Part shown: in pieces, positions 36,056 through 47,280 of the stretch
How positions within the stretch are numbered: the stretch's first letter is position 1
Layout: each line of letters opens with the position of its first letter
Source of the DNA: Orobanche coerulescens
Taxonomy: Eukaryota > Streptophyta > Magnoliopsida > Lamiales > Orobanchaceae
Length of the DNA: 64,000 bases
Reading direction: 5' to 3'
Assembly (NCBI GenBank): GCA_033398695.1
Contig: CM065814.1
Location: 104,348,501 to 104,412,500 of the forward strand
Translations under genes and position numbers: made by a program
Notes under the pieces: generated by a model
What the model saw: the letters and a program-made list of their open reading frames with translations, nothing else
Told to the model about the DNA's origin: nothing
Databases searched by the model: none

Positions 36056-38613
36056 ATGGTCCCTAGTAAGGATTGGATGGCGATTGAAGATTATGTAAGA
36101 GACCCATTATATGAAGTGGAAGTCAATAGTTTTTTAGACTATGCTTTTCAAAAATTGAAAACTGAGACAATTCGATGTCCATGTTCTAAATGGTTTAATG
36201 GAGAGCCTAGCGATCGTGAGAAAGTAAGGGAAAATCTATTAGTCCATGGAATTTTAAAAAGATACACCTTTTGGTATCATCATGGAGAGGGTTTAGATGA
36301 TCCTCAAGTCTTGTCAGATGGGGATGATGAGGAAGGGATTGAAAACAAAGATGAAACATATTGTATGTTGAAGGATTTATTTCCAGAGCATAATGATATG
36401 AATGATAAAAATGATATCGAGGAGCCAAATGCCGAAACCAAAAGATTTTTTAACTTGTTGAAGGATTCTCAAGATCCGATCTATGAAGGGTGTAAGAGGT
36501 CTAAAATGTCCTCCCTTTTAAAACTACTTCATATTAAGACACTTGGTCATTGGAGCAATCAGTCATTTACTATGCTCCTTACATCCTTAAAGAATGTTCT
36601 ACTTCCCGAGGGATCAAATTTGCCAGATTCATATTATGACTCTAAGAAGTTGATGAAAGACCTTGGCCTGTCATATCAAAAAATCGATGCATGTGTTAAT
36701 GACTGCATATTATATTGGAAGGATAATGAGAAGTTAGATGCATGCACTATATGTGATGCATCAAGATGGAAATATAATAAACATAGTGGTGAGGATAAGT
36801 GTAAAGCAAAAGGTAAACGAATTCCTATTAAGACTCTACGTTATTTTCCATTAAAGCCAAGGATGCAAAGATTATTTATGTGCTCAAAGACTGCTTCTTT
36901 AATGACTTGGCATAAAGGTAAAAAGAAGACAGATGGTATGATAAGACATCCTGTTGATGGATCTGGTTGGGAAGCATTTGACAAAAAATATTCTGATTTT
37001 GCATCAGATCCTCGAAATGTTAGGCTTGGGCTTGCTAGTGATGGTTTCCAACCTTTTGCTAATTCTAAATCATCATATAGTATATGGCCTGTGATTGTTT
37101 TTCCGTATAACTTGCCTCCTGAACTTTGTATGAAACAGTCCAATATGATTCTATCAATGTTAATTCCCGGTCCCAAGGGACCTGGTGATGCCATTGACAT
37201 ATATTTGCAGCCTCTAATCGAGGAACTGAAGGACATGTGGGAGACTGGTGTTCATACCTATGATGCAGCATCACAAAATCATTTTCAGCTACGTGCAGCT
37301 TTAATGTGGACTATTAATGATTTTCCGGCATATGTGATGTTATCTGGATGGAGTACTAAAGGGTACTTAGCTTGCCCTTGCTGTCTTAAGGGTACTCGAT
37401 CGAAGAGGCTACCTCATGGGGGTAAGGAATGTTTTATGGGAAATCATTGTTATTTGTCAAAAAAATCATCAGTGGCGAAAGGATAAGAATTCATTTGATG
37501 GAGAAGTTGATCATAGTGAACCACCAAAATCTTGTTCTGGTGATGAAATTCTTCAACGAATAGAGGATCTTGAGAACATTATCTTGTCTAGGGATTTAAG
37601 TGTGAAGACTAAAGTAGCTCATAATGTTAGGGGAGACAATTGGAATAAAAAAGTATTTTCTTTGAGCTTCCATACTGGAGAACACATCTGATACGTCACA
37701 ATTTAGATGTGATGCATATTGAGAAGAACATTTGTGACAGTATTCTTGGTACAATTATGAATATCCCTAATAAAACCAAAGACACTTTAAATTCACGTCA
37801 TGACTTGAAAGCTATGGGATTGAGGTCTACATTACACCCTATAAAAGTAGGGGACAAGTGGAAGATGCCTCCGGCTCCATATACTTTTTCTCCTTCTCAA
37901 AAAGAAACCTTTTGCAACTTCTTAAAAGAGTTGAAAGTTCCTGATGGTTTTTCATCAAATATATCTTATTGTGTCAATACGAAGGAAGCTAAAATTTCAG
38001 GTTTGAAAAGTCACGATTGCCATGTGATACTAGAGCATCTTCTTCCTCTCGCCATACGTGGTCTTCTTACGCCTCTTGTACGCGAAGCACTGATTGAATT
38101 GTCATCATTCTTTAGATTGTTATGTGCTAAAGTAATCACTGTTGACGATTTAAATCAACTAGAATCTCACATTCCTATCACTCTTTGCAAATTAGAGAAG
38201 ATTTTCCCTCCATACTTCTTTGACGTGATGATGCATTTACCTATTCATTTAGCTAACGAAACGAGAATTGGAGGGCCTGTTCATTTTGGATGGATTTATC
38301 CTATTGAGCAATATATGTACAAGCTTAAGTCTTATGTGAGGAATAGGGCTCATCCAGAGGCTGCAATAGCAGAGGGATATTTAGCAGATGAATGTATGAC
38401 TCTTTGCTCAAGATATATGCATAGTGTAGAGACAAGATTTAATCGACTTGATCGAAATCATGAAAATGGCCATCTTGGTGACACCTTACCTATTTGTAGT
38501 CATCCCGGGAGAGCTTTAGGAGCTGCAACAGTTAGAGATCTTGAGAAAGGGAGCTTGATCAGGCTCATATGTATATTCTGAAGAATTGTGATGAGGCTCA
38601 ACCTTTTCTTAAG
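36056..38613 (+). pseudogene. CACTA transposase TNP2, frameshifted and cut by element E
   Basis: The likely start is ATG 36056 (MVPSKDWMAIEDYV). The N-terminal transposase-associated domain (DWM...FLDYAF...IRCPCSKW...FWYHHGE) is followed by a Transposase_21/TNP2 domain (YYDSKKLMKDLGLSYQKIDA, ACTICDASRW, GPKGPGDAIDIYLQPLIEEL, GWSTKGYLACPCC, HNLDVMHIEKNICDS) and a DUF4218-like domain (HVILEHLLPLAIRGLL, FPPYFFDVMMHLPIHLANE, EQYMYKLKSYVRN). It cuts and joins DNA at CACTA termini. Breaks: +1 in an A run near 37460, a shift near 37660, and one near 38540. TTTCTTAA|GTAAGAATC at 38613 looks like an exon end, so element E lies in an intron. The rest is outside the window. Confidence 0.9.
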
Positions 38614-39236
38614 TAAGAATCAAGTCTTATTCAGTCTCATTCTTACCTTTTTTAGCTACTTTTTCAATTCTAACTAGTGTAACACCCCAATTCTTAAATG
38701 GGACATTACACGCCGTAGAACCCTCATGAGGTCTACCAGGATAACACATGACACACATTCCGTACATAAAAATCCCAAAGACACAATCATCAATGTAAAA
38801 ATGGGGCCGTGGCCTCGGCCAAAATATTTTAATAGACGTACGTGAAAATATAAGTCGATACCATATCATTGCCCACGCAGGGGACTTTAACCGAATACAA
38901 TAAAACCATTCAAATTCCAATACTCAAACAGTATAAATGACCGAACATAAATAAAGACTCGAGCCTCATAATCATGCCAATCCATCCTTTGCGTGCATAT
39001 CCCGTGCCTGCTCCTCAACTCTTCCGGTACCTGAAATGCATAAGACGCATTTCCCCCATTTAAGGGGTTAGCATTCGAATAGCTAGTGCAAGTACATAAT
39101 TACACTACATTATATACACATACGATTTTACACAATCATCTCAATCAGAAATCATTTTCCATATATATATATTCCGGAATACTACATTGGCAATCAAATC
39201 AGTTATCAATTCATCACGATATCACAGAATCACAAC

Positions 39237-39460
39237 TGGTATCCCGTGGCCGTACCCCTTAGTATTGACCCCCAGACATCCCGTCGAACGCTCCGGGTGG
39301 GATACCACTTCCGCGGCCGTACCCCTTAGTATCGACCCCCAGACATCCCGTCGAACGCTCCGGGTGGAAGTTCAACCACACACGCACCCAAGTCCACTTC
39401 CGCGGCCGTACCCCTTAGTATCGATCCCCAGACGTCCCGTCGAACGCTCCGGGTGGAAGG
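39237..39460 (-). repeat. Three tandem hairpin units in element E LTR
   Basis: Each ~65-bp unit holds CCGTACCCCTTAGTAT and CATCCCGTCGAACGCTCC. The unit ends are complementary: GGTATCCC with GGGATACC in the first, CTTCC with GGAAG in the second and third. Ends changing together while pairing is kept suggests selection for the stem. Confidence 0.85.
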
Positions 39461-40086
39461 AACACAACTCACGCACCCGAAAACCACAATTTATCATTCA
39501 TTTCAAAAACGTAACATACATAACGGAATGTAATACATGTACTTGCCTTGGTTAACATGACGTGAAGGAAAACGGTGAACGGAAAGGTTTTGGCCCGAAT
39601 AATCTTCACAAATCCGATCCTAACACAATAATGATATACAACCAATATCAATACTACGAAAACGTAGGAATACATCCTAGTTCTACCCGCTGGAACAATT
39701 CGTCGAACATTACTAGGGTATCGTCGAGTATAAGTGATGAACAATGGAAAAATCGGAGTTTAAATCCACAAATCCTCAAGAACCATGAAGGAATACAAGT
39801 ATACAATTGAAGTCTAGTAATAACCTATGACGAATCGGATTGAAAAGGTTTAAATCGCAAGAAACCCCCAAAATTCCCCCAAAATCTCAATACAAGGGTT
39901 TTATGAATTCTTACCTTGATTCGGGTGGCGGGAGATGTTAAGAACTTTATGAATTCGCTCAAGGAATGCAGGGATGTTAGAAGGTGATAATATTGGTCGA
40001 AATCGGTTCTATCTATCGTCTTGAATCGCCCAAAGCCGAAGAGAAGGTGTGAGGATGGAAAAATGACGACGCTGACTGTTGCTGTC

Positions 40087-40376
40087 CTATATATATAATA
40101 CATAGCGCACGCTAACCATCAAAATATAGCACGCGCTAACGGGGATCGCAAGCAGTACAGAAGCAGCCCGGCGTCGCTAGCATGCGCTAGACATGTTTAG
40201 CGCGCACTAAATACTACCCGATAGCGTACGCTACTGAAGCCTTAGCGCACGCTACCTGATGATCAGTGTACAGGATATGAATTTAGAACTCCCACTGCCC
40301 AGTACGCTGAAATCGTTAGCGCATGCTACAAACTTCAAGTTAGCACACGCAAGGAATCAAGGAGTAGCGTGCGCTA
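40087..40376 (-). promoter_or_regulatory. TATA box and TAGCGNRCGCTA cluster, element E
   Basis: Minus-strand TATATATATAGG near 40090 is preceded by about ten degenerate palindromes such as TAGCGCACGCTA, TAGCGTACGCTA and TAGCATGCGCTA. More varied than in element D. Confidence 0.65.
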
Positions 40377-40905
40377 CTCACGCAGCAGTTCAGTACTGCT
40401 CAGATCACTACACTGCTACAGACAGTACGAAAATCGAAATGCAAAGCAAGGCTAGAATCCAGAAACATAAACAAGGAATATTCAAGACGACGGAGCTAAG
40501 TGTTGAAAGAAAATACAATTCCGACCACCGGAGAGTCCGTAATGCGACAAAGAAAGTGAAATTCCCTAAACTTATAGGAAATTACAAAAATGGCCCAAGT
40601 GCTCGAAAATCGCGATACGACGTCGGATTAACAAACCGAAAGTCTCAACACGACTAACTCAACCATACGAACTTATGCAAACCAAGAAACAACGAAAACG
40701 AACAAGTTTTACGAGAATCGAGCGTACATGCGATAAGATATAATTCAAGATAAAATTACGTAAAAACATCCTCGAAACTCGTCCAAACGGAAAAACTCCA
40801 AGAACAAGATAGGTTCAGAATTCCAAAACAATAACAAGCGAGTCGTCCGAAATGAACATACCCTAAAAATAGAAATCACCAAAAATAGAAAGTACGGATA
40901 TTACA

Positions 40906-40942
40906 TTCTTTCCCCCTAAAAATAAGTTTCGTCCCGAAACTT
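40906..40942 (-). promoter_or_regulatory. Polypurine tract and pol-stop hairpin, element E
   Basis: AAGTTTCGGGACGAAACTT on the minus strand (40924-40942) overlaps the pol stop TAA; a purine run (TTTTTAGGGGGAAAGAA) abuts the LTR at 40905. Confidence 0.85.
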
Positions 40943-41572
40943 ACAACGCGAATAACTCGGGGTATCTCGACTGCATACTCTCTTCCGTCTCCCACGTGGC
41001 TTCCTCGGATCCATGCCTCGACCATTGAACTTTAACCAAGGGAATGGTTTTGTGCCGAAGTTGCTTCACCCGACGCTCTAAAATCTGAATCGGCCTCTCC
41101 TCGATGGTAATGTCGGGTCCCAACTCGATCTCTCCAAAATCAATAATATGGCTAGGGTCCGGTACATACTTCCTAAGCTAGGAAACATGAAATACGTTAT
41201 GTACGTTACTCAGGGATGGCGGCAAGCCTAACCGATATGCAAGTTCTCCAACTTTCTCTAAAATCTCGAATGGCCCAATATATCTCGGACTAAGTTTACC
41301 CTTCCGACCGAAGTGGTAAACTCCCCGTGTCGGCGACACCTTAAGCAAGACATGATCTCCCACCTCAAACTCCAACGGCCGGGGACGCATATCGGCATAA
41401 GACTTCTGCCGATTCTGGGCCGTCAACAACCTATCGCGAATCAGAGCAATCTTCTCTCTCGTCTCAACTACCATATCGGGCTCGGTACCAATCAGCTCGG
41501 ATGCATCATTCCAACACAACGGCGATCTGCACCTCCTCCCATACAATGCTTCAAATGGTGCCATTTTTGTAA
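40940..41572 (-). pseudogene. Element E pol, C-terminal integrase and chromodomain
   Basis: [18 protein letters not shown], an integrase C-terminus with GPY/F module ([15 protein letters not shown]), then an in-frame TAG at 41178-41180 where CAG (Gln of VSQLRKY) is expected. The chromodomain follows ([32 protein letters not shown]), ending PELFAL. The upstream part of the same gene is at 63203 and beyond; element F interrupts the codons for IKM. Confidence 0.88.
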
Positions 41573-41577
41573 CACCC

Positions 41578-42516
41578 CGAGATATTCGGAATAACTACAG
41601 CGCCGTAAACCCTTTAAGTAAGAATTTACAAGGCTAATTTGAAGAAATGTAAAAATAATACAACAGTACCATTAAAGTTCGAAATACAAAACCGGTTCAA
41701 ACATATCAAATGAGTCCATTATTACAATCATCTCAAAATATTAACAAGACACGCAATGAACCAGAAAGACAAATCACAACAACAATAAACATCACTGAGC
41801 CCCTTCGTCGTCATGTTGGTACTATGGCTGTTTTCCCGTTCCTCGGCTACCTGAACATCAAAACAAATATCCACCCCCGAAGGGGTTAGCAAAACGATCC
41901 TAGTACAAGTATCATATTACACAAATCGAATATGCAACAACAAGGCATAACAAAATACACAATACGGACTTCCGCTACCGGAATCCAACAATGCGAATCC
42001 ATATGATTCCATTAACACAACATGGGTATTCCAATGATCCAGCGCCCTCAGCATAGATCCCAAGATGATCCCGTCGGGCCAACACGAGGTGTAAAAACCC
42101 GTCCAACGATCCAGCGCCCTCAACATAGATCCCAAGATGATCCCGTCGGACCAATACGAGGTGGACATCCGATCCAGCGCCCTCAGCATAGATCACACAA
42201 CATACTCAAACACAACTTATACATACATGTATGAAAAATCACTATGTTCATCAACATGAACATACAAGAAATCGATAACGAATATCATGACTTTTTAATG
42301 AAAATAATCTCATGTCCAACAATATGAACAAACAGTATACTTGATCAAAAATCTCAAAATACGATACTTGCCTCAGAAATTGCGATAAGAATTGCTACTA
42401 CGAATAGGCTTCAATCCGCTCGGAGAATTCTCACTCGATCGGCTCGCCAAAATCCAAACCTTCAACGAACAATAATACGATATAACTAACAGTTCCGGAT
42501 AATCTTTTTAACCATC
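41578..42516 (-). repeat. Element F 3' LTR, first segment
   Basis: Holds the terminal GGTGTTACA (minus strand), acceptor-like GTTCAG|GTAGCC (41851-41852), a GGGGTTAGC block, hairpin-type repeats with CAGCGCCCTCA and ATCCCGTCGG (42037-42195), a GC donor-like GAG|GCAAGTATCG (42370-42371) and an acceptor-like CTGTTAG (42486-42487). Element G follows at the AAACG duplication 42517-42521. Confidence 0.9.
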
Positions 42517-42521
42517 AAACG

Positions 42522-43673
42522 TGTTAGGAAAAACAAACACCCTGTATCAATTCAGCCGGGATACCCGATCCCTGTATCGATTGTTATTTGTTATTGAGAA
42601 GGTTTTGACATATATGCCAAATACAGTAAAGGAAACTGTATCGATGAGTCAAGGATTTATCATGTATCGAAGACCAGCCTCGAATCAGCATAAGTGAAGC
42701 TCACAAGACAAAGAAGAAGACTTGTAATAGATCAAGTATGGAAAACTGTCTCGATGCCCTAAATACAGTCTCCTTCCATACAGTTCACAAAAGGACAAAG
42801 AAGAACACAAGTCAAGTCCCGTTGAACAAAGAAGTATTTAAATACTCAAGGATAAAGTAGTTAAATACATCGATCTTCGAATCTTGAGAATCCCGCGAAA
42901 TCCGGATCATGTCATATTCCCGTTGAAGGAAATCTTATTCAAACGGACATCTCAACGGATACTTTCTTCAGAGGCTATATATATCCTTGAAGACATTGAA
43001 GATCAGTTACAACAACAAGTTACCAACGAATTACGAATCAAAGTTACTCTCAAAGCTATCAAGTTATCATCTGAGCAAACATATCTCCAAAGCATATCGC
43101 AAGTTAAAACGAAAGAGATATACAGTGCTCAAACATCAAGAACAGCTATCATCGGATCTTGATATTCAAAGTCATTCTTACTGGTTACCTAACCTTTTAC
43201 CTTGTGTAAAACCGAGCTCTGTGTGAACTCAACAAGTTATTCGACTGTGTGGGACGAATAAGAAGACGAAGCTTTGGGCGTGTGTGAAGAAGCTAGTCGA
43301 AGGAAGCTTTAACCAATCTGTGTGAACGGTTGAAAGCGACATTCTTTGTATCAATCTGTGTGAACGATACAAGGATAGGTTTGTTTATAATTACGTAGTT
43401 GTGTACGCAGAATTATATAATAAACTTTACTCTGTGTGGAGGACCGGTGGACGTAGAGGGGTTTACCTCGAACCACTTAAATTATCGTGTCATTTACCTT
43501 CACTTTTCTTGTTTGAAATTACCGTGATATATTAAGTATACACCAAATACTGTTGTTGTATCCACGGCAACTAAGCGTATCCAAGACTTCCGCTACGCAC
43601 TCGATTTAGATTCCATACGGTTTGTTGTTTAAACGATTTCCCAAATGTATCCAAGATACTTAAGTGGCCAACA
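42522..43673 (+). repeat. Element G 5' LTR
   Basis: Begins TGTTAGGAAAAAC, ends GGCCAACA. Compared with 53482-54651 nearly all differences sit at CTG/CAG strings. Open frames inside (42884-43162) are shared with the other LTR but have no recognisable protein pattern. Confidence 0.93.
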
Positions 43674-43675
43674 AG

Positions 43676-43687
43676 TGGTATCGGAGC
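43676..43687 (+). other. Primer-binding site of element G
   Basis: TGGTATCGGAGC, 2 nt after the LTR end. tRNA-iMet type with one change from TGGTATCAGAGC. Confidence 0.9.
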
Positions 43688-43783
43688 GGTTGATTCTAAA
43701 AAGAATCGATCGTATTTCTTTTCACCGAATCGATTCAAATCACTTATTTTCAAAGCAGTCTCTTTCATTCCTATATTATCGGT

Positions 43784-46046
43784 ATGGATACTTCTATGAT
43801 TAACAAAGTCCCTATGTTCTCTATTAATGAATTTGACGACCGGAGAATTAGAATGGAAGCTCATCTTGCGGCAATGCACGAAGAGATGATCTTTGTTATA
43901 CGGGATGGTCGATCAAGATCATGAAGGTCAATCCAGCCGCAAGGATTGAGGGCCAAGCCCATGCTGAAATGCTCGAGAAGGAACGCGAGCAATGGACAAC
44001 CGATGAAAGGAAGCGAGCCAATCTCGACAACGTGGCTAAGAACGCGTTATTTGTCACTCTTGACAAAGGCACGTTCTCAAAGGTAAAGAGCTGCAAAACA
44101 GCAAAAGAAATAAGGGATAAACTCAAGTTAATTTGTGAGGGATCTGAGCTCTCAAAAGAGTACATGATTTCATAACTTACTCAGCAATTTGAATCTTTTG
44201 AAATGAAACCATCGGAAACACTTGAGGAACTTGACCTCAGTTTTACTGGTATTGTTGGTTAACTTTATGCGTTGTGCAAAATTTACACCCTAAATGAGAA
44301 GAACTTAAAAATTTTCAGATCTCTCGGCCCGATGGGACATTAAGACCACACTATGCGTGTATCATGTAATCTTAATGAAATATCCACTTTTGATCTCTTC
44401 TCGACCTTAAAGCTTTTGAGTATGACATTGAGAAGAGAGAAAGTCAAGAATCTCCTTCAAAGGTCACGGCTCTACCGTATCGAGCGTCGACACAAAGATG
44501 CCTAGCCTCGCCGGCCCGGTCACAAGAACGCCGGCAATGACGACATCCTGTCACAAGATGAAATGGCGCTTCTAATGCATAAGTTCAAAAGTTCATTAAA
44601 AGTCTGGAAAGACTCCTACGTGCCCAAACACATCAACAAGGTAAATACCGAAACATCATCTCAGCGATGCTAACTCGTGCTATAATCTGCAGGAAACCGT
44701 GCCATTATGCAAACAAATGTCCTCATCCCAAAGTCCAAAGATTGCACGAGGCCGAGCAACAAGAGCGAGATGAAAGAAGACGTGCTTGGAAAGACAAGCT
44801 CAAGGCCCCGATTGGAGAATCGAAGCCTCCCCACACCATCCAAATCAGCAGAATGTCTTCGGTGGTCATCGAAAGTGATTCATCCGACGATGAGTTCGAT
44901 GATAAAGCATACATGTGCTTTATGGCCAAAGATGTTCCGGAAGGTGAAGACAATGACGATGAGGTAAGTTCAACCTCAGTTATTCCACCTAATGCATCTC
45001 ATACTTTCGAAAATATGATGAATGAATTCAAAAACATTAAAAAAGCCCATGAGACTCTAAAAGCGAGAATATACGACTTCAATTAACAAATCTAGAAATT
45101 TGAAAGATGAAAATGACTTCTTTGAAAATAAACTATGAAAATATGTCTCTTGATTGTGAAACCAGCAAGGTCGATTTTGAAAAACTCATGGAGAGCAATC
45201 ATCAACTTGCTCATGAACTAAATGAGGTTAAAACCCATAATGAGAGCAAGACAAATGATTTGGCTCTACTACAAACCAAAATTACAACTCTCGAGAAGCG
45301 AGAAAATGAACTTGAGACCATTCTGAAGTCTTTTGAAAAATCGTCCAAAAGAATGGAAGAAATTCTGAGCACTGGGCAACATGCTCATGATAAAAGTGGC
45401 TTAGGATACAGCTCATGTTCGAATAAAGGTAAAACTAGTACTGTGTTCGTCAAGAGTGTGGAACACATTCCGGAATCGGAAGATACTCCCAGTCCCATAA
45501 AGGAACCTGCTGTACCGAGAAAACCAAAAGCTGCAATTCCGCCCCCTCAACTCTACTATTCGAGACAGTGGAACCAACAACCACTCAGAAGGCGTAATCT
45601 AAAGCATGCTCCACAAGCATATCATCAAAGCCGAAAGTCATTCAGAAAGAAGACGGTATCCAACCACCAAAGGCCCGCACAACAGTACCCTCAGTACAGT
45701 GCACCTAGGTATTGGATACAGGAGCCCCGTTATCCCTCAAGACAGCAGATGCCAGTTCAATATCAACAACAGCATTGGGAATCCAACTGGAGACCCAGAA
45801 GACAAGCTGTTAGGCCTAGAAAATGGCTCCACCTCCTAGACGGCACTCGTACTGGAATAATAATAATAATCCTGAATTTTACATGCATAATAATTATCAT
45901 GATTATAACAACTACGGATACGCCCCCCGTAGATACCGCAATACTATAGTGAGTACATCCTACAGTAAACCAATTGCTGTCAGAAAAATCTGGGTACCTA
46001 AAGGAACTAACATATATGGACCCAAAAATCAAAGGGGACCTAAATC
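43784..46046 (+). pseudogene. Element G gag (copia type, long, with coiled coil)
   Basis: Likely start ATG 43784 (MDTSMINKVPMFSINEFDD). A UBN2-like capsid region follows (NALFVTLDKGTFSKVKSCKT, LICEGSELSKEYM, QFESFEMKPSETLEEL) with stops near 44173 and 44260. A damaged CCHC knuckle (CRKPCHYANKC, near 44690) and a basic linker come next, then a coiled coil (45107-45380, SLKINYENMSLDCE, LALLQTKITTLEKRENELE) and a Gln/Pro/Arg-rich tail to about 46046. Gag length and the coiled coil match Sireviruses. At least five frame breaks. Confidence 0.82.
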
Positions 46047-47280
46047 TACCTAATTTCTTTGTTACAGCACATCCTAGAGGAGGATACCTGGTACTTCGAT
46101 AGTGGATGCTCTCGTCACATGACTGGAGACAGGAGCAAGCTATCTGATTTTGTAGAAGGTCGCGGTCCGAAAGTTCGCTTCGGTGATAAATCTAAAGGAA
46201 GAACAAGAGGGAAAGGAAACCTACTTGTCGGAAAATTCAAGGTCACCGATGTTGCATATGTTGAAGGCTTACATTATAATCTACTTAGTATTAGCCAGTT
46301 CTGTGATAAACAGTTCTCGGTGAAGTTCTATATAGATCGCTGTAGAGTCAAGAACACCCAAACCAAGGAAGTTGTGCTTATAGGAAGCAGATCAGGTAAT
46401 ATGTACATTGCTGACTGGAAGCCTATGAGCTCCTCAATTCCATGTTTTGTTGCCAAAGGCACTGCAGATCTTAGCTGGCTATGGCACAAGAGGATGTCTC
46501 ACGTCAACTTCAAGACGATCAACAAGCTTTCAAGGCAGTGTATGGTTAGAGGTTTGCCAGATGTGTCATTCAAGAAGGACAGCGTCTGCGGACCATGCCA
46601 GAAAGGCAAGCAAATCAAGTCAACCCTGAAAAGCAAATCCTACCTTTCAACCCAAAGAGTGTTGGAAATGCTACACATGGATCTCTACGGTCCTGTAGAC
46701 CCAGTAAGTTTGGGAGGTAAGAAATATTGTATGGTTGTTGTTGATGATTATTCCGTATGCTTGGACGATCTTTCTTAGCAAGAAGAAGGAAACAACATCA
46801 AGGCCGCCCGAGCTCTGAGAAAGTTGCATAATGAAAAAGCATCGAGTATCGTGTGCATTCGTTCGGCAGAGGTACTGAATTTACTAACCGCTTTATAGAG
46901 CAATACTGTTCGGAGAATGGAATACAAAGACGAATACTCACCGCCCGAACACCTCAACAAAATGGTGTTGCCGAGCGAAAGAATAGGACGTTGAAAGATG
47001 CAACAAGGACAATGATTGCCGAAAGCAAATTGCCGCAGCGTTTCTGGGGTGAAGCAACCAATACAGCGTGCTACACTAAAAACCGTTGTATCGTCAACAA
47101 GCACCACAACAAAACAGCTTACGAGGTATGGAACAACAAAACTCCATTAGTTTCGTATTTTCACATTTTTGGATGCAGGTGTTACGTATTGAACAATGGG
47201 AAGGACCAACTTAGAACATTTGATGAAAAATCAGATGAAGGAATATTCGTAGGATACTCCTCCGTCACAAAGCTTTAATC
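46047..47280 (+). pseudogene. Element G pol: protease and integrase
   Basis: Protease TWYFDSGCSRHMTG (about 46090), then SISQFCDK, the pre-integrase region LWHKRMSHVNFKTINKLS with HHCC finger (VCGPCQKGKQ), and integrase core MDLYGPVDPVSLGGKKY. A frameshift near 46755 follows VVDDYS. The core resumes with GTEFTNRFIEQYC, ARTPQQNGVAERKNRTLKD and FWGEATNTACY, ending near the frame break at 47275. Catalytic D, D and E positions are visible. Spacing and domain order are copia type. Confidence 0.9.

Larger units (their letters stand above)
32849..38679 (+). mobile_element. CACTA (En/Spm) DNA transposon, left part
   Basis: The terminal CACTACTAGAATTCATAC begins at 32849, followed by subterminal repeats around AACGAC and TCGTCGTTA. 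A TNP2 transposase follows on the same strand (36056 onward). The right end is not in the window, because element E interrupts at 38680 and runs past 64000; the 3-bp target duplication therefore cannot be checked. Confidence 0.8.
38680..40905 (-). repeat. Element E 3' LTR
   Basis: 2226 bp, TGTAACACCCC to GGATATTACA. In element orientation: palindromes (40100-40376), TATA (40087-40099), GT donor-like TCAAG|GTAAGAATT (39913-39914), acceptor-like GTGTTAG (39620-39621), GC donor-like CCAAG|GCAAGTAC (39545-39546), three hairpin repeats (39237-39460), GCTAACCCC block and acceptor-like ATTTCAG|GTACC (39031-39032). The last block closely resembles element A although the rest of the LTR does not. Confidence 0.9.

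Noticed and set aside
38675..38679. ACTAG as verified target duplication of element E
   Set aside because: The other end of E lies beyond the window, so it cannot be confirmed.
39187..39555. Pro-rich repeat protein at the tandem array of element E
   Set aside because: It is the translation of the three hairpin units in non-coding LTR; unit ends change to keep base pairing, not codons.
42884..43162. Protein gene inside element G LTR (also at 53620-54120)
   Set aside because: The frame is shared because the LTRs are duplicates; the apparent start is not ATG in the 5' LTR copy and no known domain is visible.
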